Shown piece by piece: positions 21,223 through 35,358 of a stretch of 64,000 bases of DNA (within the stretch, counting starts at the first letter, position 1; the number at the start of each line of letters is the position of its first letter). This stretch comes from Tanypteryx hageni. Its lineage: Eukaryota > Arthropoda > Insecta > Odonata > Petaluridae. The stretch covers positions 23,723,840 to 23,787,839 of the forward strand of contig CM054116.1 of NCBI GenBank assembly GCA_028673005.1, in the 5' to 3' direction. Made by a program: the position numbers and the translations under genes. The notes beneath the pieces were generated by a model that searched no databases, was not told where the DNA came from, and saw nothing but the letters and a program-made list of their open reading frames with translations.

Positions 21223-24200
21223 CTATTTTTCTCTTGCGCGTTCGGTCAATGCGTCGAACGCGTAGAAACTGATGGCGGCGCCTACGAAACCTTTCACCCA
21301 GCTCATGCTGTAGCCTCTGAAGAGCCCATTTCTCAATCCGTGCTTCCTGTAATTGAAGAGCAAAGACGCTTATAACCACGAGAATTCCGGTAGATTTTAG
21401 GTTGAAGGGAGGTAAGGGTACTGGGTAAGGTGGCTAGTCGAGAGCGCGATAACGTTCGGCAGCAATTATCTCGGAAGCCTCATTTGGCAGAATTTCGGAG
21501 TGAGGTTAAAGGTAGCACGGAGAGAGGAAAAACAGAAGTATTTTGGTAGGAGAGTAGTTGTCAAGGGATATCTTTTTGGTTCACATCAAATGCGTGACAC
21601 AAATGCATGCATCATTCTGCTGCCACATAATATTCGTAAGCTCGTTAATTAGCTGCACAGGAGGAGTGGGTGAGAGAGAGAGCCACGGTGCATCATTATT
21701 AAAAACTACGGATGGTCCGCGTTTTTCAAGCTCACCTGTAGATATTAAACAACGTCTTCGTCATTGAGGCCTTATTAGTAGCAGTGCGACGCGTGTTTTG
21801 CATCTGCTTCCGCACCACATCAAAGGGGTAGGAGATCGCCTGGCCCAAGAGGCCTGCCAGGCCGCCGCACAAAAGCGTCACTCCCGGATGGGTGCCCTCG
21901 TCTGAATCGCCGCCTGGATCATTAAATAATACACAGCATTTAAGTGAGGAGTATTGTTTAAAGTTGCAAACAAAAGTAACAGCTAATGACGTGGTATCAC
22001 ATTCGTATTACTGCAAAGAAGGCGCGTGAACAAAACCAGTCAGTCTTTCGCCCCTCAGTGACTGCGAAACGTGGCGCAACCATCATCGGAGCTGACAATG
22101 AGTGACGAAAGGAGATTCGTAAAAGCTCGCGATTGCATTTCAACTCTCAAATGCGTGCGAGCATGGTGCGAGGTGAGTGCTTCGTTTTGTAAGAGGATTT
22201 GTCTCGCGAAGGATTTCGCGTGTGAATGAGACGTTTGGGCGGCGATACCAAGTCAAAGAAGTGGGTGAAGAAGATTTACTCACCGACAGCTTTTTCCTTG
22301 AGCGTGCTATACGCGGCGAAGCTAATTCCGGAATACGGTATCACCCCGATGACGGTCGGGGTGAAACCGCGGAAGAACGCGCGCGTTCCCCCTTCCTTCC
22401 AAACTCGGGCGAACGCCTGAATGAAGAGAAAATGGAACGTGAGTCATTGGGATAAAAATGTGTTATCCGTTTATTCTGAAAAGAGGAAGAACCCGTGATC
22501 GCTACGTAGTCGAATGAACAAGGAATAATTGTGTCACCAAAGCTTCACACGAAATAGTGATTTAAGGGGGCATGCTAAGACAGATTTTTCGAATGTTTTT
22601 CGTCGAGTTACCTTAAACAGGTGTCCTTTCCCGCCATCCTGAGCCATCCTGTTCTTCACTACGTCCAGTGGATAGGTCAGGGAGGCTGATGTCACTCCAG
22701 AGAGGGCGCCGGCAACACATCCCTTCGATACGGAGTCCCTGCATGAGAGACGCTGGCAATGAAACGTGGTCTAGCGAGCAGAGCAGGTGAATCAGTATCC
22801 TGCCCCCGCTAAGAATAAGGATGATTAACGCTACGGAACAAACGCGCACTCCCACTGGCGACGACTACTGTTGGATGAGGAGCAATGCAAACATCCACCC
22901 GCATTTCGATTGTTAAATGAATCGAGTAATATAATTATTCTCTCTCATATCCCTCTGTGTGAGGTTACCGTAATGATGAACGTAGAGCCACTTTTCAAAT
23001 ATCAGCTAGAGTTCCTTCGGGATGCATAACTCGCTACAATCTCGACCAAAACAAAATCGTTTCAGAAAAGAGAAGGTAGTGGAATTTGGAAAAGTGCATT
23101 CCTCCCACACTGAATCTATTATCCGGAATAGCAAACGTTTGAGGGAATCGAACATTTCCGTACGTACCCTTGGGCTGGACCCTGGTCCACTTCGAGAAAG
23201 GACTTGTACCTTTCGTGCGTCGAATACTGAAGGGCGGCATACGGGACGACTCTCAGCAAGGCGGCGGAGTGACCCCTCCAGAGGTATCGCGGCCCTCGCT
23301 CTCTCCACGATTGGCGGATGAATTTCAGGCCAGCCATCGTCCCGAACGGTCTGTTGTGGTTCTGAGAAAGTACACAATGCGCACATTAGCTCAAGCGTCA
23401 TTGACAGTGGGCGTTTTTTTAGTTGGCGCACTCCTATTCGTCGGTGGAAGTAGCCAAGTTTCAAGAGCGATTCAAGGCTCAATTTCGATTGCCATCGAGT
23501 AATTCGACGCATCCATGATTAGGTGCGACTCACGCAAGCAAAACTTCCATTTAAGAGTGAAAACGGTACGAATTTTAAATGTACCTCAAAATCAACAGCA
23601 AGTCTCATGCGCCGCGGGTCTCGTCATGAAATAGGGTATCTTTTCTCTCAAGTCGCGCAGTCGCCGTAGCCGAAAAGTGAAAGTTAGTCGGCATGGCGTT
23701 ATTTTTTTCGCGTCCGGTATACTAATCAATTGCCATTTCCCTACATCGATTTTAAGGCCCTGCTTTAAATCTCTCTCCTCCTCCGAGTTACTAGCTTAGG
23801 CGTCACCCTCTTACGGAGTGGGTGCAAACAGAATATAAAATGACCGCGACGGAAGAAAGAGCAGTTGAATTTTAGGTGCATCCGTAAATTTACCGTGAAG
23901 TGATCCTTGGCCCGGTCTAGTGGGGCCGTCACCGTGGTAGCCGTGATCCCAGCTGCGACTCCCGCCCACACGTTGATCGAAGTCCTCGAGCGAGATGAAT
24001 CCTGGAGCGAGAAATGAAACCGTCCGTGAGAAAACATCGTTACTCCATAGCAACTCTGTGAAAGTAGTCTGTGATTATGTTTTGTTTATTGATCGTAATA
24101 AAAAACAATCTCATTATCGATGATTTAATATAAGGAACAAATGTTTCGTAGTCGTAGAAACAGCAGGCAAGGTTAAATTAAGACAATTTTCTTATCGCCC

Positions 24201-24883
24201 ATACGGTGACACGGAAACACACGTACTGCTCCAGTTAGACACGAGAAAATAATTGTGAAATTCGATAAAAATAAGTTCACATGAGGGACAGTAGGTTTGT
24301 TTTACATGCAACGTGGTAATTCAGAAGAACATTTAATTGTTTACTTAGGTTTCAGCAGTATGCCTTTATGAAGTACTTTACTTAGTGTGTTTCGCTTTTT
24401 TTAGGAGCGTTTGGCTTCCAGCATGAGTGCCTATTAGCTTCGGTCTGTACGTCCGACCGTCCTCATGTTCGTTCTCGGCTCCTACCTAACGGATTATCAT
24501 GAAAGTTGATATTTAGGACTTTGAGTCAAAGGCAAAAAGAAAAGCACATAATTGAATTACGCAAGCCATTTTACTGGTGACAAAAACTGAACTTTCATTC
24601 ATATGTCGTAAAGTGTTGGTCATATCAAAATAGATTTAAATAAAACTCGTAGAACTAGTAAATGAGAGTATTTCCATTCCCATACATTTTCACGTTATCA
24701 AAAGAATCGAACAATGAAGTCTTAATTCGAGATAAATGCTGAAAAATTCCGTGCGACTGTAGAAATTATGTGTATGCAAAAAGGTAATGCGAGATTAAAG
24801 GCGACTTTGAAGCACCGATATCACATATTTACGTTAAAAACGTAAAATCTGGGAAGGCAACTTACCTCCGACGCTCTTGACAT
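21223..24883 (-). CDS. SLC25A42: Mitochondrial carrier, SLC25A42-type, copy 2, intact
   Basis: Exons: 24883-24866, 24001-23894, 23361-23168, 22738-22612, 22416-22284, 21913-21736, 21346-21223. I see no coding change relative to copy 1, and all splice sites are kept. The base at -2 of the ATG is C here (GCAATG) instead of A (GAAATG) in copies 1 and 3; copy 4 shares the C. Intron 6 has one private substitution near 21637. Confidence 0.92.
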
Positions 24884-27753
24884 TGCTTACTTCGGAAGAA
24901 TTCAGGCCACCTATTCCTGAAAATAAATTTAAAAAAAGATGCCGCGTAGATTAAACAGGACTAGAAATATACTTTTAAACAATAAAGAATACTTTATAAC
25001 TACAAAAACGATAAAATTGACTAATTGTCTAATAATAAATGTAAAATTATCCGATAGTATGAATCGCCCAGTCTTTCTCGTTTTATAAACGTAGACCGTT
25101 TGTTGATGGATACCAAACAATACACAACGTGCACTGTTGATATCGGTTGCTATCTGGATTGATTTCGTGGTAATAATGTAATATATAAAAGAGAATGTTT
25201 GTGCGATAATAACTCGGACACCATAAGAGCCGTGTAATTCAAAAGTTTCATGGGCCAAGCTACGGACGAAGGGAAGGATTTAGTCTAGGATTTCAGACCG
25301 TGGGGTCTCTCGTACCCCGTGGGGTTAACGAAATACTCTTTCCATAAAATGCATGGTAAATGTCGTAGAGAAACCCCAAAATGCCATGCAGATCTTCACT
25401 GACGTGGATATAAATATACATAGATGTTAATTTACGATTACTTGAAATGGCTTATTTTACGCAAGAAGGACTGAATATTTTAATTCTGTACATGTTTTGT
25501 CGTATAACATGTTAAATCGCTCGAAATCATCCTTTAAGCGCAAAATTTGTCAACATTTTCCAGGGTACAAATGGGTTAAATATAGTCTATGAATACTCTC
25601 AAAGTGACCCAAATGATTTTTAAAGAATATTAGAACATTGTTATCCTTTATCATTGAAACATTGAAAGATTTATCGCAACATAAATCGATACATCTACTT
25701 ACGTTTGTTCGGTAACCGAGAAGTTGTTTATTTTTTACGTTTTGGCTAATAGTATCGCCACAATCCACATAATTTTATTTCGGCTTTAAAGGCTTCGGTG
25801 CATCTATTCATGTGAATGGTATTTAAGACGCTAATGCGTAATTATATTAATGGTAAAACTTTACAATACAATACATACAATAGTAAATGTTACTGTAAAC
25901 ATCGATCGCACAATTGAGGAATGGGGAACGAAAATTCAGGGCTTATGGTGTACTCGGAGTAATTCCTAGTATAATAGAACTGCTCGATTACGTCAAATAT
26001 TCTTGGAAAAGCAGTCTGCCTTGATTATATTATGGATTCGCCATTGAGAAATTCGTATAGAACTTGCTGCACCGATTGCTGCCAATATTTGTATAAATGG
26101 CCTATGCGTTAACACAACTAAAATGGCGTATTTGGACCGGATGAAGAAAACAGGGCTTTATGGGTATCAAACTAATCCAAATTCTGTAATATATTATGTT
26201 TTAGTAAATAATATACTAATAAACTCCTGATTATATTTTATGATTTCGAAGCAAATTACTTAGTATACGATTATACCTACTACAGCGAATTTGACGAACA
26301 GCACTTCTGTACCAGGGGAAACCTGCAAACATCCCTTCTTGTCGTCTCGATCCGCCTAAGCATACACGTGGATATATTACTTAATAAGATCTAATACGTA
26401 TACGTATTTTTCTGTAGACATGATTTTTAGGGGGATTCAGACAAATCGTGATAATTATATTTGATCGATTTTATCCGCAGGGCATTCAGTGTGCGTCGCC
26501 ATTAACAGAACGTACCCCGATGAACAAAGCTCAATGTACCATGTTACTTTATTTTGCATTTTGAAATCGAACGTTAATATCTTAAAGACGCGAATAAATA
26601 ATGTCAAAGTATAATTTGTACGAAGACATATTATACGTAAGCATGCCTTTCCATGCATATTGACGGACTTTTCCACAAAGATGTTAAGGTGTTCCTCGAG
26701 TTTTCTGCCTTATTTTGCATTTTGAAATAACCTTTCGACTTTTCATAACATGAATAAATCATTTAAAAATATATAAGGATATGCGAGAATACATTTAAAC
26801 AAATAATATACTACGTAAATTTCAATCATAAGCATTTTTGATTTCGTTTCCTTTTCACTTTGTTTACATAGCAACGGAAGCTTTGGTTTGAAGAGATAAT
26901 CGGTTAACATACGAGTTTTATCGAAGTTATGTGCAATGCACTTGAATTATAAGAAAACCGTAAATGGAAATTTTGAATTTTATTCTTTTGTAATGTCAAT
27001 TCATCGTTTCGGCGGACAGTTCCACTAGTACTTATAATAGACTGACGTGCTTTTTACAATAATCTATTATTTTTGGATTAATAAAATATTATTTTAAGTA
27101 TCGTAGCTCTTTAAAAAACACGAGTTTTCATAAAGAAATTGGAAAACCAAATTATACTTTTACATTAAAAAATGTCGTCGACAATACACGAAAACAACGT
27201 GACTCAAATGATGTGAATTTCAGATGACAAAGGAAACATTACAACTATAGTTTCGATTTGTTAAGTGCCTACACTATTACCTATAATACTTGAGTTGATT
27301 CAATACGCAAAAACGCACGGAAACTGAGCGGCAGGATTTCGTTTCGGTTCAGCTTCCACAGAAAAACATCCATATAAATCATAAACTGAAGGTGACAGGA
27401 GAAACATAATCTTCGTAAGGTTGGTCCTAAATGGCCACAACTAGAAGAGGACGTGATGGATAGTAGAACAGAGGAAGTTTATTGATACCAATATCGACCG
27501 TGTTTCCTTAGGATTTCTTATTCCCTCCTCCTTTCCCTTTTTGTCATACTATTCCCTCCCTCCGTTAAAATCCCGCACTCGGAATTCGAATCATTCACAT
27601 GCAATCCAAATGGAAAACAAGAATAATTATTCAAAGCTTTCACCTGACATATTCTGGTGTGAAAAGTAATGGCGAATGAGTCCACCCTACCGTCTACATA
27701 AGTAAGGTCAGGGGATGATGATCCCTTGAAATTAGTATATTATTTGTCACAAG

Positions 27754-28616
27754 TTACAGGGCCATTTGATACAGTCTGCCCCTGCATGAGAGGATTTGCC
27801 CCAGAAAAGTATGCCATATTTGAGGTGGATGTATATGTGGGTAATAATAAACTGCAAGAAGGATACTAGCTGTCACTTTGTCATATAAGGATATTATAAT
27901 GAAAATATCGGTCACAGTTTTCTTAGAGATTGATCCAGTGCGATGGATCCAATCAAAGGTATCTGAAATGTGCATACCAAGAAAACTTGTGTAGGGAACT
28001 TTTAAGATAGGATGACCATTTATGGGTTGCGGATAGTGGTGTTTGGTATCCTTGGTATGAACGATATTGTAGAAAATTTGTTTTATAATGGTTGAGTAAT
28101 AAGGTGTTGGTTTCTGACCGCCTTTGAATTTTGTTTGTTGCAATGGAATTATCAGAGTTTAGTTGCTCCAGTGTTGAGGCTGTTATAAGTTGAGAAATAT
28201 CATTGGTAAAGATGATTTCAGTAGAGTTGACTGGATTTGGTTCAGGGCGGCATATATTGTTCACATACAAAAGGAAAAGTGATGGCCTAAGAGCAGATCC
28301 TTGCGCAATTTCGTGATTAGATATTGATTGGAAAGAGTTGATTAAAATTTTCCAATTATACAAATAATAGGGAAGTCTAACTATTTGTGGTCGAGATGAG
28401 ATAAAGGATTATATCCATGATAATGCTGACCCTCTGATGACCAAGGAATTCATTTTTAATGTAGTATTTGATGATCAACTGAGAGTGAAAGGCTTGTTTA
28501 AAATCATAAAATTTTCCTGCCAATACCAATACCGTATTGAATGCAATCCCAAATTTCAGCTTGCGAAAAACCGCGGTCGTCTTTAATTCGAGTGCGAAAT
28601 CGTATACTGTAAACAT
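27754..28616 (-). pseudogene. LINE reverse transcriptase relic (copy 2/3 join)
   Basis: Same relic and same frameshifts as at 13618-14480. The 116-bp deletion of copy 2 ends six bases before this segment, so the sequence 3' of the LINE thumb region is missing here only. Confidence 0.75.
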
Positions 28617-29069
28617 ACCGCGGTCAATCGATCGCGCGTCAATTCGTCATGCTTCGATTCGCTGCGCATTAATTCCTCACACCTAAATAATCGTCACGCA
28701 TCAATAGATCGCACGACAAACTCATTGTGCATCAATACAACGCTAGACAAATTTGTCGCGACAAAATTTAATTGCGAAACAAATTCGTCGCGAGACAAAT
28801 TGGAAGGCGATACACAATGACTGGTGTACAGCAGGGGGATGCGCTTTTTGTTGGGCGTCACCCCTTTCCATACGCCATCCAATGTGTTTCGCGTATTTCT
28901 GGCATTATCGAAATATAAAGAAAAATTATTTTGTATAAAAACGAATAATATGACATAATTAGTTCTACTGTCTAAGACGCAAAAAAAAGATTTATCATTA
29001 AAATTTTACATAGACATTGACGAAACTATAGCTATGAGAATCTGTAAAACACTACACTGGTAAATTATG

Positions 29070-29591
29070 TCAATGGAGTATTTTTTAAATAGCTTATGCT
29101 ACAAGGAAGTGAAGGTTGCTTATTTCAGGCCTATTGCAGAGATTCAGATACTGCAGAAAGATTTATTTATAAATTTTCCAAGTTTGTTGTGGATAAAAAT
29201 CTTACTGCTGTGCAAATCTATAATGCCAGTGAAATGCCTATTTTGGCAGTGTCTTTCTCATGGCGTGTTTGCAGCTGGTGATGAGGCCATGGCATGCAGA
29301 GAGGAATCAAAGGTGATGCTGAAGGTCCTTGCATGTGCAAAAAGAGCAGGTATGAACACACTCAAATCAATGATGATCAGTAAAGGCGCAAACCCGCGTT
29401 AAAGGGTATCAACATTTTTCCCATCCATTACTGTGAAAGCTAATGTGCATGGATAACTCTGCAAATTACATTTGACTGGTTTTGGAATCATTTAGCACTG
29501 GAGGGCCATGAGCATTGAAAGTCTAACTGGTTAGGTGATGACTGCAAAATTATTTTGATATTAGATTACTGCCATGCCAATCACTTTTGGT
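29070..29591 (+). pseudogene. pogo/Tigger transposase relic, copy 3
   Basis: The parts I compared match the copy 1 relic, including the frameshifts. Confidence 0.7.
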
Positions 29592-31027
29592 ATTCAAATC
29601 GTCCAATCATTTACAAGACTAATTTTATGGCAGCACCCCTAAAAATCATCTGTGGCACCACTGTGTTCCATGGCGACCAGGTTGGGAACCACTGTCCTAG
29701 CCGCTTGAGGGCTAGAATCTGATTGCTGCAGGATGTAGGTCTAAGGATTAGGATGGTTAAACAAGAAATACATGTGTGACAAATCTTTCACCCAACCTCC
29801 TTTTCCCTGACCTTTCCAGCATGCTCCCCCACAATTTAGAAAGCACTGTTTGAATGTATGAAATGGATTGTAAAGATATTTATTCAGCATAACATTTCCT
29901 GTCGTTTGCACCTTCTGTGTTAATTTTTATGTGTAAAGTTGTGATTTTTAAATTCAATTAATTATTATGTGACAGTTCTCGAATATTGGAGGAAAAAATT
30001 TCTCGAAAAATGAGAATTTAAATGAAAGGGAATTTCTCGAGAATTCTCGAGCACAGTCACTAGAAGAAATGCTAAAATTTGCTAGTTCTTTGGATCAGGT
30101 GCTGAGACATGAAAAAAATATCACATCATATGGAGTTATTAATTTTTTATCACTCTTTATCAATCATGGAACAATTTCCAAAACTTTCATTAAAATTGGG
30201 AATAATTTTGAAATGAGAAAAAAGTCTGCTTCATTTATTTCTTTATTCATTAAAATGGTAAAATAAAAAATAAATTGATACAAAAATCTCTTTTAATCAT
30301 TTAAATATTTGAGAAGAGTATTGTTACTATTAACTGATATTAATACTGTAATGTTTATTAACTCGTTGTCAAACACATGAGTAATCATGGATATCAACTG
30401 AATATTGATACCAGTCAGCATTCATGAATTTTCCAGATCATCATAGTTATCACAATGGCTAGAGATTACAGCTTAGTGGTAATGTATTATGTGCATTAAT
30501 TTTATGTGTATTGTCACTCCATATCCCATGGGATGCTGCATGAGGTGAGTTTGAGAGGCGGCACTTTTCTAGGGGTGGCATCATAGCATTTTCTCTGCTT
30601 GTCTGCATCCACATGTCCTGATCTGGGGCAGTGTTTTGTCTTCTGTCCCCAAAATACAGTGGAGGTCTCTCAGATATTACACATTCCTGAAAAATGACTA
30701 TGAGATAAATTTGACATAAGTTGGAATTTGAGCAGTTGCAAAATTAATAGCAGTGACAATAATTTCTTTTACGTTTTGAATTTTAGTCTTTAACTTGAGT
30801 AAATTCATAAAGGAGTTTAGTCATACTAATTTCCATAAATATTTTTTCTAAAAAAATAAGATAGTAGAGAGTGCTTGGTTAAACCCAATTGAATTTTAGC
30901 AGTTGGTAATTATCATAATTTCTGGTCAGTTTGTCAGCAATAGTAAATATTTATTTTTGGTGTTATATATAAAAAAAATATTTTTGCATGTTGTGAACTA
31001 GAACTAACAAAGGGATTGCTGGATGTG

Positions 31028-31426
31028 ATATTACCTCCAAATTCAGGATTGGCATCATTCGATATCACAAAACTTTCCTCAACAATGCCAGTGAAAGATG
31101 CTGTGCTTGTGTCGGAAGATGTGTTATCAAGCACGTGTCAAAGATTCTTTCTCACTACATATATTCTTTTTGAGATTGTTTTATTGGCAAAACGAAGGCC
31201 TAGCTATGGGCTCTCCTATCTCCCTTTTATTAGCTGACTTTTTCTTGAACTGCATTAAATGCAAATTATTCCATTCAAATATACAATATGTTGTTTGCTG
31301 GCATTGCTATTTCGAAGATATTTTATGCTTTTGGAAAGGAGCTGACAGACAATTGAACCTATTTGTTAATTACTTGAATTCTCTCCATCCTTCTATTAGT
31401 TTTACATAGGAGTTAGAATACAATGG
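31028..31426 (+). pseudogene. Older PLE reverse transcriptase relic, copy 3
   Basis: As copy 1, with one private change (ADIFLN to ADFFLN). Confidence 0.8.
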
Positions 31427-31512
31427 TCCATCCCAAAAGAGCAATTGACATAAGTGCGAGTCCAAAAGAGCAGGTGGTCAAATGAGTAAGTGGACAAAGA
31501 ACAAGTGGGGCA

Positions 31513-32556
31513 TTGGAGGTATCGAAAATCGCGAATAATAATAATAATAACATAACTGATTTTCTACAGCAACTAAACGATCAATATCCTTCCATTAAAT
31601 TTACACATGAAGTTGAAAAACAAAATACATTGCCATTTCTTGACCTTCTCGTAAAAAGAGAAAACAACCAAATCAAGTTCGGGATTTACCGCAAACCCAC
31701 ACACACAGACACGTACATTCCCTCTGATTCCAACCACCATATTTCACATAAATTAGCACCATTCCACTCAATGGTACATAGACTCTTACAGGTTCCTCTT
31801 TCTGAAGTTGATTTCCTCACAGAATTAAAATATATCAAAAAATGCGCTAAAATCAATGGTTACGACCCTCAGATGATAGAGAATATTTTACACAAACACA
31901 AGCGCAATCTTTCTTTGAAAAAACAGATTACTCTCACAAGCACGCCCCCCAAAAAACCAAAATACGTAAAAATCCCCTTCGTCCCTGGCATCACAAACGG
32001 CTTATCAAACATCTTCTCAAAACAGAACCTTAAAGCAGTACCTGTGAATGAAAACAAACTCTCCAACTTACTACACAATCCAAAAGACACGATCCCGACT
32101 CTACAAAGATCCGGCATATACAAAATCGCTTGCACAGACTGCGAGAAAGTCTACATAGGGCAAACTAAACGGAAGCTAGAAACTAGGTTCAAAGAACACC
32201 TTGCACACTTCAAACACAATAGATTTAACAGGTCTAGCGTTGCAATACACATACAGGAAAACAATCACCCGATTAAAATCGAAAACATGTCTCTCTTAAA
32301 ATCAACACAAACCGACTGGAAACTAGACGCTTACGAGAGTATTTTCATAAACAAATTCAAAGAGACGGTTATGAATAACGACCGCGGACCTATCCCTTAC
32401 TCACCCCTCTACTCGCTAACCGTTAAGAATTCCCCCACCCCTCTGCCCTCCTTTCACTTTTACCCGGAACACATAAATACACAAGACCAAACACAAACAA
32501 TTCATACGACTTCAGCTACTGAAGATGGGAGCATAGCTCCCGAAATACGTATCTAG
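31513..32556 (+). CDS. PLE C-terminal ORF, copy 3
   Basis: Protein identical to copy 1 over all 347 codons. Confidence 0.85.
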   Translation: MEVSKIANNNNNNITDFLQQLNDQYPSIKFTHEVEKQNTLPFLDLLVKRENNQIKFGIYRKPTHTDTYIPSDSNHHISHKLAPFHSMVHRLLQVPLSEVDFLTELKYIKKCAKINGYDPQMIENILHKHKRNLSLKKQITLTSTPPKKPKYVKIPFVPGITNGLSNIFSKQNLKAVPVNENKLSNLLHNPKDTIPTLQRSGIYKIACTDCEKVYIGQTKRKLETRFKEHLAHFKHNRFNRSSVAIHIQENNHPIKIENMSLLKSTQTDWKLDAYESIFINKFKETVMNNDRGPIPYSPLYSLTVKNSPTPLPSFHFYPEHINTQDQTQTIHTTSATEDGSIAPEIRI

Positions 32557-35358
32557 AGATTTCCAGAGTGTATGTGCGTGTGTATTTTCTTTTTCTTCTT
32601 TTTAGGCTATTTTTGACAACAGGTCCCTGTAGGCCATCATCGTCCTGCAAACTTGTAAGTATAATTTTAATTTTCCTTATTTCTTATTGGCGTGTGAGTG
32701 CTCTCTGGGTAAATTTACGGTTTAGGAGTTTTAAATTTTAATTCCTTATGTTTTACGGTTGAATCTAATGGCAATATTATTTCCTGGGCCTGACATTAAC
32801 AATTCCCAACAATGGAATCAACTCCTCCATTTATCCAGGGCTACTTTTAACACATATGGGGCCTGGGGAAAACTTCTCTGGATGGACTCCCTACTACATT
32901 TCCATATTGAGTATCCCCCATGAAGCTATATTATTATTTTTTTGTGTAACTTCGGAAGTACATCTTTAGGAAACATCTCATGACACTGCATGCCTAGACC
33001 AGCAGAAGGAAATCATATGCACCCTCATGGAATTCATCGAATGAGCAACATTTTTCCATTTTATTTGTTTTATGAGAAAAAAACAAAACGTTCCTTTTCC
33101 TCAAAATGACCTGGGTTTTGTTCCAGGGGCAGTTTCCTTTTTTTATGAGATTCTTCTCTCTCAAATTTTCATCTTCCATACTTAAATTTGTAAGTAAAAA
33201 GAAAACTAAATCCTTAACAATAGCTAATTGCCTTTTTTACCCAAATCCAAGACGATCCCGAATCTAAGACGATCGCCCATTTAGCAGATTGTCAAAACAG
33301 AAAAAAAAATTATCTCTCATTGAATGTATTCGGTGTATATTTTGAACACATATTCAGTGTAGGTATGCTAGTTCCTTCATTCATTATGAAATGGTTTGTT
33401 ATAAATTTTTGTTTAAGAAAAACAGAATTTAAAAAATGTATTTTAAAAACTTAGTACTGTATTAATTGAAATCCGGATCGTAAGTTCGCAATGAAATAAA
33501 TGCAATTATATTATCTTATGTTTCATTTGTTTAAAGAAATATCGATTAAATGCGTAACGATACATCCTACGATAATTGATAGTAGCTCAATAACTTTGGC
33601 TAAGATTAATAAAGGAAAATACTCCTTTAGCCAAACAATTAGAGGGTTACAACACCCAATGCATTTCGCCCACAAGGTGGGCGAAATGCATTGGGGGTAA
33701 AACCTGTTTCAACAGTGACTGGGAGCCAACTGCCAGGTTTTAAACGGAAAGTATTAAGAAGACGACCAAGAAACAAGTGAAACGAGGAAAGATTTTTCGG
33801 CATGTGTGTCGTTTAAATCTGTCTATTTGTATAGGGTCTTGTTGAAATATGTGTCCGTGTTCATAAGTGTATCGCGGTTTTTGTAAATGTGAAGTTTTTC
33901 TAACGAGTTTAGTGAGTTATTGGCTGAAGTTATCAATGTTAAATCGTTTACGTGTATACTATGACCTGTTTCAAAGATGTGGTTGGCAACGCTTGGTTTT
34001 TCAAAACGATTATATTTATATATTTATTTATATATTATATTTATATATTTATGCGACAAAAAGGACATAGGACAAACAAGAAGGAAACTAATAACACGCT
34101 TCAAGGAACACATGGCTCACTATAAATATAATCGTTTTGAAAAATCAAGCGTTGCCAATTGAAGTATGTCTTTTCATTTTGACCATCTCTCAAATACCAA
34201 CAAATCATCATCCCCGCTGTCCTGTCAAACCTCGCCCCTCTTTCCCCCTCCACGTTCTTTCTTACTATTTATTGAGCTAGTGGAAATACTGTGTCACTTG
34301 ATGATGCTAATTGTAGCAAAACTGATTGTTGACCTCCTTGAAAAGACAGATGAATGTATAAATGGCATTTACCTCGCATTTGGGTGGTTATTAGCTGTCC
34401 TCTTCAGTTTGGTACTGCTTACCAGGAAATTGCCATCATGATGGAGCAATCTGAAAGAAATTTTTGGGATAGAGCATAAGATGATCAAGAGCATTTTTTA
34501 TAAATTTTTAAATAATTTTATGCGTGAGGGTGTGAGTTTTTGTGTAATTAGGAATAAACTTGGTGTACTTCTACCATATTACAGGTAAATATCTTTAAAA
34601 ATAATTTATAATTTTTATGATTTAAATCCTTATTTTAAAAGGCTATCTGGCAATACTAATATGTAGTTTAATTTTATCCTGGCGGTCAGAGAGGTAAGTA
34701 AGGTAGGTGACGTCATTTGGAACACTTGGGTGACTGACTCACTTTCCAGATTCGTAGTTTAACGTTAATGCGTAACCTGCGATCCTGCAGGATTGATGTA
34801 AACGCTGCAGATTCGATAGGTTCTGCAAAGTGAAGACGCTCTCAGGATTTAATGGCGAATATACCGGGGCGGGATAAATGATTTCCTAGGCGTTTCGTAA
34901 TATGAGGCTGTCTATTTCAATTTGTCCAACGCGTAGATGAAATATTTTATATCGACACCCCTAAGGATTCGGAATACGTTGCAATTCACATGGTAAATTT
35001 GGCAATTCGCCACCTCGTTTCCGGAGTAGGAGGCTCAGATACCTCGAATGTGATCGTTTCCTATGGAGCATAGAATAAGGAATCTCGAGCCGTCAAGGCT
35101 CCGGGTGGTGTCCATCGAAGTCCATTGCCCGCGACTACTTACTCGACAGGAATTTCTCCTTTGATCCACGAATCCGCAACTCGTGGCCTCGACCGGCGAA
35201 ATGGTTCGTTGCTGGTGAAAATAAAGATACCCTCCGGATCAATGTATCGATGGTGTATTTACAAGTGAAAATCGCAAGTAATAGAATGCCACCTACCGGA
35301 TTCCGTGCTGGGTCGTGCCAGGAATACAGGCGCCACTGGAGATAACCTGTCTGCGAGT

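Larger units (their letters stand above)
14251..28386. repeat. Tandem macro-repeat, copy 2 (14136 bp)
   Basis: Same order and orientation of every element as copy 1. Positions map by +14250 up to about 1997 of copy 1, by +14252 to 13495, then by +14136. The length difference is a clean 116-bp deletion between 27747 and 27748, matching 13496-13611 of copy 1. Most other differences from copy 1 are single bases, for example a T for A near 21637 and a G for C near 25523. Confidence 0.97.
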
